Source of the DNA: Candidatus Ruthturnera sp. Tsphm01
GTDB lineage: Bacteria; Pseudomonadota; Gammaproteobacteria; PS1; Pseudothioglobaceae
Length of the DNA: 64,000 nucleotides
Assembly (NCBI GenBank): GCA_030142985.1
Contig: CP125320.1
Coordinates: 1,431,639 to 1,495,638, forward strand
Reading direction: 5' to 3'
The position numbers and the translations under genes are program-made. Shown piece after piece: positions 46,649-57,770 of the stretch; the stretch's first letter is position 1; each line of letters begins with the position of its first letter. The notes under the pieces were generated by a model, which searched no databases, was not told the origin of the DNA, and saw only the letters and a list, made by a program, of their open reading frames with translations.

Positions 46649-48592
46649 TTAAAAGATAATACTCATCATTGACATCATGACAATGATAAACAGTACCGTC
46701 ATAAAACCACCTGCTTTGATAAAATCTGCTACCTTATAACCACCAGGACCCATAATTAAAGCGTTCACTTGATGGGTGGGAATTAAAAATGAATTTGAAG
46801 TTGCAATGGCGACTGCCAATGCATAAACTGCAGGATCTTCTCCTACTTGGATAGCAATATTAACAGCAATAGGCACTAAGAGAATGGTTGCGCCCACATT
46901 AGACATTACCAAAGTAAAGAAAGTTGCTAATATCACAATTGAGGTTAGTATCACCCAAGGCGCCATATCGCCAACCACTTTAACCGTTTCTTGTGCAATC
47001 CATAAAGCAGTGCCAGTTTTTGAGACTGCCATGCCTAGTGGAATAAGACTTGCTAACAAAAATACTGTTTTCCAAGAAACCGCACGATAAGCTTCTTCTA
47101 TTTTAATAACGCCAGACAAAATCATACCCAAAGCGCCAGTCATAAGTGCAATGGAGAGTTTAATATTGGTAAATAATACTAGGAAAAGTGCAATCGCAAA
47201 GAAAATACTTGCCCATTTTATTTTTTCAGGTCGGTGTTCTTCTTGCCTTGGATATTCAGAAGTAATAACAATAAAATCGGTGTTTGATTGCAGCCTATCT
47301 AAGTCAACCCAACGCGTATGGACAATTAGTGTATCGCCTGATTGAAAAGGCATATTACGAATGCCTTCGCCTTCTTGCATAGTTTCTCCGCCACGATGTA
47401 GCGCCACCATGGCAATGCCATAGGTTTTTCGCAACCATAAGTCTCTAGCGCTTTGGTTGATGAGTGAAGAATTAGGTGGAATAACGATTTCTGCCGTGCC
47501 ACATTCTTGCGTGGAAAGTAAATTAGAGAACTTTTCAATAGTGCCTGACAACTCAAGATGAAAGCCTTTAACAAAGGCATCTAAATGTTCTTTTGTTGTT
47601 AATACGCCCAAGGTCATTTGTGACTTAATTGTCGTGCTACGCTCAACCGAGTGGTGTCCAATAAACGCCTCCCCTTCAATGGTTTGTATAGCGATAATTC
47701 TAATTTTAGCAGCCGTTTCAATATCATCAAGCGTCATACCAATTAAGTTAGAGTCTTTAGGGACATTAACCTCAAATAAATCATAATCTATATTGTAAAC
47801 CTGGTGAAAGTGTTCAATGGCTGATATAGATTCTGATTGGTCTTTTTTGGTTATAGGTAAGACAAACTTTCCAGCAATAACAAAATACACAATACCCGTT
47901 ATAACTAATGCAATACCTATTGGGGTTACAGAGAACAACCCCCAAGTATTCATTTGTTGTCCAACTTCTAATCCTTGATTAGTGGTTAAGATTAAATCAT
48001 TTAGCAAGATTAAAGGGCTAGAACCCACCATGGTTATTGTGCCACCTAAAATTGCTGTAAATCCCATTGGCATTAATAGTCGTGACATCGGAATGCCTGA
48101 GCGTGATGAAATACGGCTCACAACAGGGATAAATAGTGCGGCTGCACCCACATTTTGCATAAAGGATGAGATAAATCCAACAGTAGAAGAAATAATTGGA
48201 ATCACTCTTGGTTCAGAGGTACCACCTACTTTAAGAATAAAAGTAGCAACCTTGCTCATTAATCCTGTTTTATCTAAGCCCGCACCAATAATCATTACTG
48301 CAATAATTGACATAACTGCATTAGAAGAGAAACCATCAAACAGTCTTTGGTTATCAACCAAACCTTCTTCTAGGCCCATTAAAGTATAAATCCATGGCAA
48401 AGAGCTCAACCCTAAAATAATCATAATGGTAATGGCGGTTTCATCAACCTCTAGTACTTCAAAAGCAAACAAGTAAATTGTTAATACGAGAATACCCAAC
48501 ATCCAAGCAATAGGGGTGGTTGGTGCAATTGTTGAAAGCCACACAGCAAAAACGGCAAAAATAATGGCTGGAATATTTTTTTTATTGAACAT
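46649..48592 (-). CDS. SLC13/DASS-family transporter with central TrkA-C domains
   Basis: The 647-residue protein has hydrophobic helices in both halves and a cytoplasmic insert (about 250-430) containing two TrkA-C-like regulatory domains (LIGMTLDDIE, LINQSARDLWLRKTYG). Helix motifs such as FMQNVGAAALFIP and SNVGATILLVP resemble the SNT motifs of SLC13 Na+/sulfate and dicarboxylate carriers. Close relatives are annotated as SLC13 permeases with unproven substrate; sulfate, bicarbonate-related anions or dicarboxylates are possible. Confidence 0.85.
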   Translation of the reverse strand: MFNKKNIPAIIFAVFAVWLSTIAPTTPIAWMLGILVLTIYLFAFEVLEVDETAITIMIILGLSSLPWIYTLMGLEEGLVDNQRLFDGFSSNAVMSIIAVMIIGAGLDKTGLMSKVATFILKVGGTSEPRVIPIISSTVGFISSFMQNVGAAALFIPVVSRISSRSGIPMSRLLMPMGFTAILGGTITMVGSSPLILLNDLILTTNQGLEVGQQMNTWGLFSVTPIGIALVITGIVYFVIAGKFVLPITKKDQSESISAIEHFHQVYNIDYDLFEVNVPKDSNLIGMTLDDIETAAKIRIIAIQTIEGEAFIGHHSVERSTTIKSQMTLGVLTTKEHLDAFVKGFHLELSGTIEKFSNLLSTQECGTAEIVIPPNSSLINQSARDLWLRKTYGIAMVALHRGGETMQEGEGIRNMPFQSGDTLIVHTRWVDLDRLQSNTDFIVITSEYPRQEEHRPEKIKWASIFFAIALFLVLFTNIKLSIALMTGALGMILSGVIKIEEAYRAVSWKTVFLLASLIPLGMAVSKTGTALWIAQETVKVVGDMAPWVILTSIVILATFFTLVMSNVGATILLVPIAVNIAIQVGEDPAVYALAVAIATSNSFLIPTHQVNALIMGPGGYKVADFIKAGGFMTVLFIIVMMSMMSIIF

Positions 48593-48904
48593 GGCTTTAT
48601 TAAGCGTAAAAAATAGTAGGCAAAATTATACCATAATTACAACATTATTAATCACAACTAACAGGCTTTACTGATTAAGAGAGACCCTTACACCATTATG
48701 AATCATCACAAAAACACCATCTTTCATCAACTTTAAAACTTTTTAAAAACACAATTATACCTGATAGGAGTGGGTTTACCCATCCTAGATGGCCGATTGG
48801 AATCGTTGGAGAAAATCCCAATTTAATAAAATCCGTCATTTTGTTAATCGCCCACAATGATACAAAAAACCTCTAAGGATATTTGTTTTTAAATTGGACG
48901 GTTC
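48593..48904. other. Gene-free interval between SLC13 transporter and metR
   Basis: These 312 bases show no supported gene. A short readable stretch near 48765-48815 (GVGLPILDGRLESLEKIP on plus) is too short to assign. The transporter promoter is presumably here. Confidence 0.4.
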
Positions 48905-49798
48905 TTAGGTGGCGTTGACCACTTTCTTGCTAATTTTGACAAAGTGTTTAATGTAATTAATTTCTTTGTCTTGTTTGCGAAAAATTGCAAATAGTTTTTG
49001 GCTAAGCCCATTGGCGCTTATGCAGATCTTTTTAACAGGTATTTTTTTAATAAACTCACCTGCTAGCCATTCTGGCAATATGCAAATGCCACGCCCGAGC
49101 GCTGTCATTTGCAACATAAGCTCAATAGATTCGATTTCTTTAATATGTTTGGGTTTGATGTGCGCTGGGTTTAAAAATTGCGTCAAGATATCAAGCCGTT
49201 CTAATGGTACAGGAAAAGTTAGTAAAGTTTCATTAGCTAAGTCTTTTGGTGTAATTATTGTCTTATGTGCTAGTGAATGTTCATTGGCAACTAAAAGTAC
49301 CAGATTATATTGGGCGAGTGTCTCAATATGAATATTTGCTTTTTTCTCTATATCAGGTGTAATTAAAATATCAATATGGTAATTGAGCAGCCCCTCGTGC
49401 CCAGAAAATTGAAATTTGTTGATGATTTCTACTTCAACATCAGGCATTTTTTGCAAAAATACACCAATGATTTTTATTAGCCACTCATAGCAAGGGTAAC
49501 ACTCAACTCCTATGCGCAAAATACCTTGACGACCTTGCGCATAAGCTTTTAGAGTTTTCTCGGTTTGTTTTAAGATAGGCAATAATTGTTGTGCAGTTTG
49601 TAATAGTAGCTCACCTGCTTTTGTGAGGCGTAAATTTCTACCTTCCCGCTCCCAAAGTGTAATGCCTAGTTTTTTCTCTAAATAACGAATTTGGTGGGAT
49701 AAGGCAGATTGACTCAAATATAACACAGACGCCGCGCGCGTTAGAGTTCTATTTTCATGTAATGCTTGGATAATTTTCAAATGTTTAAGTGTTATCAT
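48905..49798 (-). CDS. metR: LysR-family regulator, MetR type
   Basis: The 297-residue protein has an N-terminal winged helix (KHLKIIQAL, LYLSQSALSHQIRYLEKKLG, LWEREGRNLRLT) and a LysR substrate-binding domain. MetR binds homocysteine and activates metE in relatives. It is divergent from metE, with an exact MetR box between them. The start at 49798 is chosen because it matches the MetR N-terminus and because upstream alternative starts would put the box in coding sequence. Confidence 0.9.
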   Translation of the reverse strand: MITLKHLKIIQALHENRTLTRAASVLYLSQSALSHQIRYLEKKLGITLWEREGRNLRLTKAGELLLQTAQQLLPILKQTEKTLKAYAQGRQGILRIGVECYPCYEWLIKIIGVFLQKMPDVEVEIINKFQFSGHEGLLNYHIDILITPDIEKKANIHIETLAQYNLVLLVANEHSLAHKTIITPKDLANETLLTFPVPLERLDILTQFLNPAHIKPKHIKEIESIELMLQMTALGRGICILPEWLAGEFIKKIPVKKICISANGLSQKLFAIFRKQDKEINYIKHFVKISKKVVNAT

Positions 49799-49799
49799 A

Positions 49800-49812
49800 T
49801 GAATATAATTCA
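49800..49812. promoter_or_regulatory. MetR-binding box
   Basis: TGAATATAATTCA fits the MetR consensus TGAAnnnnnTTCA exactly. It lies in the divergent metR-metE region, about 80 bp upstream of the metE start, the geometry used for activation and autorepression in enterics. Confidence 0.8.
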
Positions 49813-49893
49813 TTATTAAGTTAAAAATAATCATTTTACTTCATATTATAGTTCTTATAAAATAACTGACTTTAATCAATAAAGGTCTTAATT

Positions 49894-52170
49894 ATGGTTA
49901 CAACACACAATCTAGGTTTCCCACGCATTGGCAAGCATCGAGAGTTAAAATTTGCATTAGAAAAATACTGGTCAAACACTATTTCTCAAGATGAATTATT
50001 ACAAACAGCTAGTATATTGCGCAAACAACACTGGCAGAATCAAAACAAATTAGATTGGGTGCCAGTGGGTGATTTTTCTTTTTATGATCAGGTTTTGGAC
50101 ATGAGTTTTTTATTGGGCAATGTACCAAAACGTGCCGAAAATTTATCAGACAATGAGATAGATAACTATTTTCGAGTAGCGCGTGGGCGAGCCTTTGTTA
50201 ATGAATCTAATCGCACTTGCATTCAAGCGAGTGAGATGACTAAATGGTTTGATACTAATTACCACTACATTGTGCCAGAATTTAGTCAAGAGACAAATTT
50301 TACACTCCAAGCACAACGCCTGATTACACAAATTAGACAAGCGCAAGAACAAGGTGTGAAGGTTAAGCCTGTTATTATTGGTCCAGTTACTTATTTATGG
50401 CTAGGTAAGTCCAAAGATAAAACCAACAAACTGGATTTATTAGATTCATTGGTTAAAGTATATGTGCAGTTATTTGATGAATTGACAAAGCTAGGCATAG
50501 AGTGGGTGCAAGTTGATGAACCTATTTTAGTCACAGAATTAGAGCTAGATTGGCAAGTAGCGTTTAAGAAGACTTACGATACATTAGCAAATAAATCAAT
50601 TAAATTGTTACTTGCTAGTTATTTTGGCACTTTACAGGATAATTTAAGCCTTGCTTGTGGTTTGCCCATTGACGGGTTACACATTGATGCAATTAATGCA
50701 AAATATGAAGTTCAATTAGTGATTGATAGCCTGCCAGATGATAAGGTTTTATCCTTAGGCGTGGTGAATGGTCGTAATATTTGGAAAACAGATTTAAGTG
50801 CAACTTTGTTGTGGTTGGAGTCCATTCACCAACAATTACAAGATAGATTGTGGCTAGCCCCATCTTGCTCATTATTGCATGTGCCTGTGGATTTAGACAG
50901 CGAGCAAGAACTGGACAGCGACATCAAATTATGGCTTGGGTTTGCTGTACAAAAATTAGAAGAATTAAGCCTATTAGCACAAGCACTTAATCAAGGACAA
51001 GCGAGTATAACTAAAGAAATAGCGAGTAATATTAATGCCATAAATGGTAGAAAATATTCACCACTTGTGCATAATGACAAAGTTAAAGAACGCATTGCTA
51101 AAGTGAAGGATGGACTAGGCAATCGTCAGTCTAATTATAAGGATAGAGCAAAATTACAAAGTGAAAAATTTAACCTACCTTTATACCCAACCACGACCAT
51201 TGGCTCGTTTCCACAAACGCTAGAGATTAGACAAGCCAGACGCGATTATAAATTGGGTAAATTGTCAGTAGAGAAATATACGCAATTGATGCGCTCTGAA
51301 ATTAGGAATTGTGTGCAAGTGCAAGAAGACTTAGGTTTAGATGTTTTGGTGCATGGCGAGCCTGAGCGTAACGACATGGTGGAATATTTCGGGCAACAAC
51401 TAAGTGGCTACGCATTTAGCCAATTTGGTTGGGTGCAATCTTATGGCTCTCGTTGTGTCAAACCGCCGATTATTTTTGGCGATATTTCTCGTCCAAAATC
51501 CATGACACTAGATTGGATAACCTACGCTCAGTCACTCACTAATAAGCCTATGAAAGGTATGCTTACAGGTCCTGTTACGATGTTGAATTGGTCGTTTGTG
51601 CGTGATGATCAGCCAAGAGCAGCAACATGTTTGCAGTTATCTTTGGCTATTAGAGATGAGGTGTTAGACCTTGAAAAATCTAATATAAATATTATCCAGA
51701 TTGATGAGGCGGCATTAAGAGAAGGCTTACCACTACGAAAATCTCAGTGGCAGACTTATCTTGATTGGGCAATTAAGGCTTATCGAATTAGTGCTAATGG
51801 CGTGAGTAATGAAACCCAAATTCACACACATATGTGCTATTCAGAATTTAATGATATTATTGGGTCAATAGCGCAGATGGACGCTGATGTTATCACCATT
51901 GAAACCTCTCGCTCGGACATGGAGTTATTAGATATATTTGATGAGTTTGATTATCCTAATGAAATAGGCCCAGGTGTTTATGACATTCACTCCCCTAATA
52001 TCCCTTCGGTTGATTCTATGGTTGAGCTTATGCAAAAAGCGGAAAAACGCATTCCTGCTAGAAGGTTATGGGTCAATCCTGATTGTGGCTTAAAAACTAG
52101 GCATTGGGATGAGGTAAATCTTGCATTGACTAATATGGTGCTGGCCAGCCAACAACTTCGAAAGAATTGA
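49894..52170 (+). CDS. metE: Cobalamin-independent methionine synthase
   Basis: MetE transfers a methyl group from methyl-tetrahydropteroyl-glutamate to homocysteine. The 758-residue protein has the duplicated barrel: [20 protein letters not shown] at the N-terminus, and C-terminal zinc ligands in [11 protein letters not shown] and NPDCGLKTR. It is driven from the MetR-controlled divergent region, and no riboswitch is visible. Its stop is 2 bp from the convergent truA stop. Confidence 0.97.
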   Translation: MVTTHNLGFPRIGKHRELKFALEKYWSNTISQDELLQTASILRKQHWQNQNKLDWVPVGDFSFYDQVLDMSFLLGNVPKRAENLSDNEIDNYFRVARGRAFVNESNRTCIQASEMTKWFDTNYHYIVPEFSQETNFTLQAQRLITQIRQAQEQGVKVKPVIIGPVTYLWLGKSKDKTNKLDLLDSLVKVYVQLFDELTKLGIEWVQVDEPILVTELELDWQVAFKKTYDTLANKSIKLLLASYFGTLQDNLSLACGLPIDGLHIDAINAKYEVQLVIDSLPDDKVLSLGVVNGRNIWKTDLSATLLWLESIHQQLQDRLWLAPSCSLLHVPVDLDSEQELDSDIKLWLGFAVQKLEELSLLAQALNQGQASITKEIASNINAINGRKYSPLVHNDKVKERIAKVKDGLGNRQSNYKDRAKLQSEKFNLPLYPTTTIGSFPQTLEIRQARRDYKLGKLSVEKYTQLMRSEIRNCVQVQEDLGLDVLVHGEPERNDMVEYFGQQLSGYAFSQFGWVQSYGSRCVKPPIIFGDISRPKSMTLDWITYAQSLTNKPMKGMLTGPVTMLNWSFVRDDQPRAATCLQLSLAIRDEVLDLEKSNINIIQIDEAALREGLPLRKSQWQTYLDWAIKAYRISANGVSNETQIHTHMCYSEFNDIIGSIAQMDADVITIETSRSDMELLDIFDEFDYPNEIGPGVYDIHSPNIPSVDSMVELMQKAEKRIPARRLWVNPDCGLKTRHWDEVNLALTNMVLASQQLRKN

Positions 52171-52171
52171 T

Positions 52172-52915
52172 TTATAAATTGGAATACAAAGCTTTAATAA
52201 AGTAAAGTCCTTGGGGTGGAGCAGTGGGACCAGCTTGCTTGCGTTGCTTGCTATCCAGCACCTCTTTGACCCATTCAATGGGTTTTTCACCTTTGCCCAC
52301 TTTGAGCAACGTGCCAACAATATTGCGTACCATATGGTGTAAAAAAGCGTTGGCCTTTATGTCTAGTAAAATATTGTTATCACACTTGGTTAATTTTATA
52401 AATTCAATGGTTTTAATAGGAGATTTTGCTTGGCACAAACTACCTCGGAAGGCTGAAAAATCATGTTCACCAGTTAAATATTTGCTGGCTTTATCCATTG
52501 CCATTATGTCCAATTTTCTTGGCTCCCATAATGAATGTGCTGTTATGATGGCGCAGCGAACTTTTGTATTGTGTATTTTGTAGTTATATTGTCTAGCAAT
52601 GGCACTAAATCGTGCGTGGAAATTATCATCAACGTGCTTTGCCCAAGTAAAACTAACATCGCTTGGCAGATTAACATTGCCACCAAGTAGCCAAGCCTTA
52701 TCTTCGCGCTCGATGTTGGTTTTAAAGTGAATAACTTGGCAGGTAGCATGTACACCAGCATCGGTTCTGCCAGCACAAAACACCCTAACAGGATGATTAG
52801 CAACACTTGATAGGGCTTGTTCAACCACTTGCTGTATAGTGCGAATGTTAGGTTTCTGGCACTGCCAACCATGGAAGTTTGTGCCCAAGTACTCAATACC
52901 TAATGCTATTTTCAT
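52172..52915 (-). CDS. truA: tRNA pseudouridine synthase TruA
   Basis: TruA makes pseudouridine at positions 38-40 of the tRNA anticodon arm. The 247-residue protein has the catalytic Asp in FCAGRTDAGVHA, with ALGIEYLGTNFHGWQ at the start. Length is typical. It is convergent with metE and divergent from dgkA. Confidence 0.96.
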   Translation of the reverse strand: MKIALGIEYLGTNFHGWQCQKPNIRTIQQVVEQALSSVANHPVRVFCAGRTDAGVHATCQVIHFKTNIEREDKAWLLGGNVNLPSDVSFTWAKHVDDNFHARFSAIARQYNYKIHNTKVRCAIITAHSLWEPRKLDIMAMDKASKYLTGEHDFSAFRGSLCQAKSPIKTIEFIKLTKCDNNILLDIKANAFLHHMVRNIVGTLLKVGKGEKPIEWVKEVLDSKQRKQAGPTAPPQGLYFIKALYSNL

Positions 52916-52971
52916 GACTAAACTTTAGTTTAAAATTAAACTAACTATTTTAACCATTTAAATGAGTTTGC

Positions 52972-53328
52972 ATGAAAAATGAACGAACAGGGTTGAGTAG
53001 AATTATTAATGCTTTTGGTTTTTCTATGAAGGGTTTAAAGTTTTGCTATCAATCTGAAGTAGCTTTTAAGCAGGAGTTATGGTTAAGTGTTGTGTTAATT
53101 CCTTTGGCATTTTTGTTAGGGGAATCATCCGTTGATAAAGCATTATTAATCATGCCTATATTTTTGGTTTTAATTGTTGAAGTTTTAAACTCAGCCATTG
53201 AATCAGTGATTGATAGAATTGGCGACGAATACCACGTATTGTCGGGTGCTGCAAAGGATATGGGCTCTGCAGCGGTGTGGTTGTCATTAATGCTACTTGT
53301 TATATTATGGCTAATTATTCTAATTTAA
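52972..53328 (+). CDS. dgkA: Diacylglycerol kinase
   Basis: DgkA phosphorylates diacylglycerol to recycle it to phosphatidate at the inner membrane. The 118-residue protein has the hallmark EVLNSAIESVIDRI, three predicted membrane helices and the Lys-rich N-terminus. It overlaps birA by 22 bp. Confidence 0.94.
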   Translation: MKNERTGLSRIINAFGFSMKGLKFCYQSEVAFKQELWLSVVLIPLAFLLGESSVDKALLIMPIFLVLIVEVLNSAIESVIDRIGDEYHVLSGAAKDMGSAAVWLSLMLLVILWLIILI

Positions 53329-54059
53329 CAAATTATTTAAATGATGATATTGAGTGCTTTGTTTTTGATTCAATATCCAGCACCAACGACTACCTGGCTC
53401 AGTTAGTCTTTTGCACAAAAACCCAAGTTTGCATTACTTCCGAACAAACCTGTGGTAAGGGTCAATACAATAGAAAATGGCTGAGCCAAAAAGACACAAG
53501 TATTATTTTATCAATACGCTATGTGTTTCCTAGTAATACTTCATTGAGCGGGTTAAGCTTGGTGGTTGGTATTGCATTGATTGATGTGTTAGAAAAATAT
53601 GGCATTCTTGGTTTGAAACTCAAATGGCCAAATGATGTTTATTTTGGAGATAGAAAATTAGCAGGTATTTTGATTGAGAATTCACTACAGGGTGATTATC
53701 AATCAGTCATTATTGGTCTAGGGTTGAATGTTAATTTTAATCAAAATTTTCAGTGCAAAACACCTTGGATAGATTTAAAACAAATAACTTCAACGCCGAT
53801 TGATAAGCTCAATTTGAGTAAAAATTTAATTAACAAAATTTTAGAATATTTTGATATTTTTGAATTAAATGGCTTTGATAAGTTTTATGCTAAGTGGGCG
53901 AAAGTAGATTATTTATTAGGTAAACAGGTTAAGCATACAAACAAGGCGCAGTTGTTTAGTGGCATTTGCATTGGGGTTAATCACCAAGGTGTTTTGTTGG
54001 TTGAAACTCAATATGGTATTAAACCAATTTATTCGTCTGAGTTTTTACATCTTTGTTAA
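53307..54059 (+). CDS. birA: Biotin-protein ligase, catalytic-only form
   Basis: BirA activates biotin and attaches it to carrier proteins such as OadA in this window. The 250-residue protein has SISSTNDYL, TCGKGQYNRKW (the adenylate loop), LKWPNDVYF and KLAGILIE. It lacks the N-terminal DNA-binding domain of E. coli BirA, so it is not a biotin operon repressor. The ATG at 53307 inside dgkA gives a normal class I ligase. Its 3' end overlaps the convergent bactofilin gene by 41 bp. Confidence 0.93.
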   Translation: MANYSNLTNYLNDDIECFVFDSISSTNDYLAQLVFCTKTQVCITSEQTCGKGQYNRKWLSQKDTSIILSIRYVFPSNTSLSGLSLVVGIALIDVLEKYGILGLKLKWPNDVYFGDRKLAGILIENSLQGDYQSVIIGLGLNVNFNQNFQCKTPWIDLKQITSTPIDKLNLSKNLINKILEYFDIFELNGFDKFYAKWAKVDYLLGKQVKHTNKAQLFSGICIGVNHQGVLLVETQYGIKPIYSSEFLHLC

Positions 54060-54432
54060 TGTTAATTGGTGCAGTATTTACCTTTGTATCTATCATAGAT
54101 ACATTGCCACTATTAGTGATAACAATCTTTTCACCTGCCTCAATATTGCATTTAATATTGCCATTAACATTAACAACTTTAGAAAAAATATCAGCGTTAA
54201 TTTTGGCTGATTTTTCAATTGTGACAGAGTTATTTTTAAGGGTTATTGTGCCTTCAATTTTTCCAAATACGCTCATATCATTATTGCCAGAAACATCACC
54301 CTTAATATGACACTCTTTAGATATGATTGTCTTAGACTGGGTTTTTTGCTCAGCACTAACAACTGCTCTTTGTGTGTCAACACTTGTTTGTTTTTGGTTA
54401 TTGCTTGGTTCAGATTTCCTAGTGTTAAACAT
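54019..54432 (-). CDS. Bactofilin-type polymer-forming protein
   Basis: The 137-residue protein has a central bactofilin beta-helix (ISKECHIKGDVSGNNDMSVFG, repeats of KIEGTITLKNN type) with short disordered ends. Bactofilins polymerise without nucleotides and position wall or envelope proteins. It is convergent with birA and divergent from lptB, whose start is 50 bp away. Confidence 0.87.
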   Translation of the reverse strand: MFNTRKSEPSNNQKQTSVDTQRAVVSAEQKTQSKTIISKECHIKGDVSGNNDMSVFGKIEGTITLKNNSVTIEKSAKINADIFSKVVNVNGNIKCNIEAGEKIVITNSGNVSMIDTKVNTAPININKDVKTQTNKLV

Positions 54433-54481
54433 AATAATTAGTTAACTGTTAAAATCATTAATTATTATCAATATTATCATT

Positions 54482-55207
54482 ATGTCTAGTAACGCTCTAA
54501 GTATACAAAACATCAGCAAATCTTACTCAGGCAGGGATGTGGTTAATGATGTTTCATTTTTTGTACAAGGTGGTGAAGTTGTTGGATTGTTAGGTCCAAA
54601 CGGCGCAGGAAAAACCACTTGTTTTTATGTTGTTTGTGGTTTGGTTAAGGCAAATTCAGGCAAAGTATATTTGAACAACAAAAGAATTGACCACTTATCT
54701 ATGCACAAGCGTGCTAATTTGGGGCTTGGTTATTTACCGCAAGAGCCTTCTATTTTTCGCAAGCTTTCAGTGGAAAACAATATTATGGCGGTGTTGGAGT
54801 TAAACTCTAGTCTTAATAAAAAGCAAAGAGTTTATCGGTTAGAAGAGTTGTTGGCAGAATTTAGTATTGAACATATTCGCCATATTAATGGTATTAGCTT
54901 ATCTGGTGGTGAAAGAAGAAGAGTAGAAATTGCTAGAGCACTGGCAATGAATCCAAAATTTGTATTACTTGATGAGCCCTTTGCAGGGGTTGATCCAATT
55001 TCTGTTGGGGATATTCAAAGAATTATTTACCACTTAAAAGATAAAGATATTGGTGTTTTAATTACCGATCATAATTATCGTGAAATGCTAGATACTTGTG
55101 ATCGCTCCTATGTGCTACATAATGGCGCTATTATTGCACAGGGCAATAAAGAGCAAATTCTTTACAATGGAAAAGTTCGTGAGGTTTATTTAGGCGAGTA
55201 TGACTAG
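54482..55207 (+). CDS. lptB: LPS-export ABC transporter ATPase LptB
   Basis: LptB powers extraction of lipopolysaccharide from the inner membrane by LptFG. The 241-residue protein has Walker [10 protein letters not shown], signature [14 protein letters not shown], Walker [15 protein letters not shown] and the switch His. The [11 protein letters not shown] and [15 protein letters not shown] wording is LptB-like. lptA and lptC are not adjacent. It overlaps tsaD by 8 bp. Confidence 0.95.
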   Translation: MSSNALSIQNISKSYSGRDVVNDVSFFVQGGEVVGLLGPNGAGKTTCFYVVCGLVKANSGKVYLNNKRIDHLSMHKRANLGLGYLPQEPSIFRKLSVENNIMAVLELNSSLNKKQRVYRLEELLAEFSIEHIRHINGISLSGGERRRVEIARALAMNPKFVLLDEPFAGVDPISVGDIQRIIYHLKDKDIGVLITDHNYREMLDTCDRSYVLHNGAIIAQGNKEQILYNGKVREVYLGEYD

Positions 55208-56270
55208 CTCTATTTCTACAATGCACAACCATCAGAATCAACAAGCCGCCCAATTTGGCTTTATTACGTTAGGCATAGAAAGCTCTTGTGATGAGACAGG
55301 TATTGGCCTGTACCACTCTGAACTTGGTCTTATTGGGCATCAATTATTTTCATCCGTTAAAATTCATGCTGAGTATGGTGGCGTGGTCCCTGAACTAGCA
55401 TCACGTGATCATATTCAAAGAGTGTTGCCTTTAATTAAAGCAGTTTTAATAGATGCAAAATTTACTCTGCAAAATTTAAGTGGCATTGCTTATACGGCTG
55501 GACCTGGTTTGGCAGGTGCGCTTTTGGTAGGAGGTGCGGTGGCTAAATCTTTGGCTTGGAGTTTAGATATTCCGTCTTTAGCTATACACCATATGGAGGG
55601 GCATTTATTAGCCCCTTTGCTGGAAGAGCATCAGCCCAAATTTCCCTTTGTGGCTTTGCTAGTTTCAGGTGGTCACACCATGCTGATTGATGTTAAAGCC
55701 ATTGGTCAATACAAAATTTTGGGCGAGTCTTTAGATGATGCGGTGGGCGAGGCATTTGATAAAACAGCAAAGATTTTGGGTTTAGGCTATCCTGGCGGTC
55801 CTGCCTTGTCAATGCTTGCCAAGCAAGGCAAGCATGGTGCGTTTAAGTTTCCACGCCCTATGGTTAACCGCCCTGGGCTTGATTTTAGTTTTAGTGGTCT
55901 TAAAACGTTTGCACGCAATACTTTTGCCAAACATCCTAACAAAAAAGCAGACATTGCTAAAGCATTTGAAGTGGCTGCTACACAAACACTCATGATTAAA
56001 TGCAGAAGGGCATTAGAACAAACTAAATACACAACGCTTGTAGTTGCAGGTGGTGTTAGTGCAAATTTATCTTTACGTAAAGAACTTAACCAAATGGGGA
56101 GGAAAGTAGGCGTAAATGTCTTTTACCCAAGGCAAGAGTTTTGCACTGACAATGGTGCGATGATAGCTTTAGTTGGGCATTTTCGCCTAAGTTGTGGGCA
56201 GCGTGACATCCATCATGAAATTAACATTAAGCCCAGATGGAATTTAGAGGAATTAAGCCAAATTGAGTAA
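55200..56270 (+). CDS. tsaD: tRNA N6-threonylcarbamoyladenosine transferase TsaD
   Basis: TsaD with TsaB, TsaE and TsaC makes t6A37 in ANN-decoding tRNAs. The 356-residue protein has the ASKHA fold: [15 protein letters not shown], metal ligands in [11 protein letters not shown], and [12 protein letters not shown]. The start is an ATG inside lptB; an alternative Met eight codons later would shorten a poorly conserved N-terminal tail. It overlaps comM by 8 bp. Confidence 0.95.
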   Translation: MTSSISTMHNHQNQQAAQFGFITLGIESSCDETGIGLYHSELGLIGHQLFSSVKIHAEYGGVVPELASRDHIQRVLPLIKAVLIDAKFTLQNLSGIAYTAGPGLAGALLVGGAVAKSLAWSLDIPSLAIHHMEGHLLAPLLEEHQPKFPFVALLVSGGHTMLIDVKAIGQYKILGESLDDAVGEAFDKTAKILGLGYPGGPALSMLAKQGKHGAFKFPRPMVNRPGLDFSFSGLKTFARNTFAKHPNKKADIAKAFEVAATQTLMIKCRRALEQTKYTTLVVAGGVSANLSLRKELNQMGRKVGVNVFYPRQEFCTDNGAMIALVGHFRLSCGQRDIHHEINIKPRWNLEELSQIE

Positions 56271-57768
56271 ACTAAGCAAATTATTTACCCGTGCATCAAC
56301 AGGTCTTGATGCGCCATTGGTAACTATTGAAGTGCATATTTCAGGCGGTTTGCCAGGATTTTCTATCGTTGGCTTGCCTGAAGGTGCGGTGCGAGAAAGC
56401 AAAGACCGTGTGCGTAGTGCAATTATGATCTCAAAGTTCAAATTCCCCAAAGGACGAATTACCGTTAGCCTTGCTCCTGCAAATTTACCCAAAAGTGGTG
56501 GTAGATATGACTTGCCTATTGCTATTGGATTGTTGCTGGCTTCTGAACAAATCAAACCCAGTGTTAACATCAACTCATTTGAACTTTATGGCGAGCTAGG
56601 CTTAGATGGCTCACTTCGAGCAACTGAAGGATTGTTGCCAGCCATCATTGCAAGCAGTCAAGCTAAGCATTGCATTATCCTATCAAATCAAGATTCAAAT
56701 CAATATGCGTTGGTTGACGAAGCTATCATTTATCCATGCACGCATTTACTTAAAGTATGTGAGTTTTTACAAGGCATTAGTGATGTTAATAAATTAACGC
56801 ACAATTTAGTTGATAGTCAACCAATTTACAATAATAATTTTTCCCAAGTTAAGGGTCAACACCACGCCAAACGCGCACTTGAAATTGCCGCAAGTGGCGG
56901 ACATAATTTGCTTTTAATCGGACCACCTGGTTCAGGCAAAACCATGTTGGCAGAGCGCCTACCCTCAATCATGCCACTATTATGCATCGATAAAGCCTTA
57001 GAGCGCGCTTCTATTTACTCAGTTGCCAACAAGCCCTTAGAGTTGACCCAACTAAAAACCCGCCCATTTCGTAGCCCGCACCACTCATCTTCAGCAGTTG
57101 CATTAGTCGGTGGTGGTTCAACTCCCAAGCCAGGTGAAATTTCACTAGCTCACGAAGGCGTACTATTTTTAGACGAATTACCCGAATTCCCTCGAGGCGT
57201 CCTAGAAGCCTTACGTCAACCCCTAGAAAATGGCAAAATTCACCTATCCCGCGCCGCCCAACAGACTACTTTCCCTGCAAACTTTCAACTTATCGGTGCA
57301 ATGAACCCCTGCCCCTGTGGTTACTACGGTGATGGCACTGCCAAATGCCATTGCACTAGCGACCAAATTGATCGATATAAAAATAAAATATCAGGACCGT
57401 TATTAGACCGAATTGATATGGTGCTAAGTGTCCCACCCTTGCCTAAAGAAACCTTGCTTAATCAAAGTACAGAAGACGTAGAGACCAGTGAAACCATCAA
57501 GCAAAGAGTGATTAAGGCGCATAATATCCAATTAGAAAGGCAGGGTAAATCCAACGACAAACTCAGCCCTGATGAGATTGATAAACTCATTCTGCTTAAT
57601 AAAGATAACAAACACTTATTAGAAATGGCAATTGATAAATTCCACCTCAGCGCCAGAGCCTACCACTGCATTCTCAAAGTCGCTAGAACCATTGCAGACT
57701 TGGGCAACTCAGACAGTGTCAATACCCAGCATCTTACTGAGGCGATTAGTTATCGGCGTGAGGTCTAA
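56263..57768 (+). CDS. comM: YifB/ComM family AAA+ Mg-chelatase-like protein
   Basis: The 501-residue protein has an N-terminal ChlI-like domain ([21 protein letters not shown]), a AAA+ module with Walker [10 protein letters not shown] and FLDELPEF, and zinc-like cysteines in [10 protein letters not shown]. ComM is a branch-migration helicase for integrating DNA during natural transformation. Together with comF this hints at a competence heritage, though other genes are needed. The start is a TTG within the tsaD stop. Confidence 0.92.
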   Translation: MSKLSKLFTRASTGLDAPLVTIEVHISGGLPGFSIVGLPEGAVRESKDRVRSAIMISKFKFPKGRITVSLAPANLPKSGGRYDLPIAIGLLLASEQIKPSVNINSFELYGELGLDGSLRATEGLLPAIIASSQAKHCIILSNQDSNQYALVDEAIIYPCTHLLKVCEFLQGISDVNKLTHNLVDSQPIYNNNFSQVKGQHHAKRALEIAASGGHNLLLIGPPGSGKTMLAERLPSIMPLLCIDKALERASIYSVANKPLELTQLKTRPFRSPHHSSSAVALVGGGSTPKPGEISLAHEGVLFLDELPEFPRGVLEALRQPLENGKIHLSRAAQQTTFPANFQLIGAMNPCPCGYYGDGTAKCHCTSDQIDRYKNKISGPLLDRIDMVLSVPPLPKETLLNQSTEDVETSETIKQRVIKAHNIQLERQGKSNDKLSPDEIDKLILLNKDNKHLLEMAIDKFHLSARAYHCILKVARTIADLGNSDSVNTQHLTEAISYRREV

Positions 57769-57770
57769 AA

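Noticed and set aside
49799..49893. SAM or cobalamin riboswitch upstream of metE
   Set aside because: The interval is under 100 bp, too short and without the conserved box sequences; the MetR box explains regulation better.
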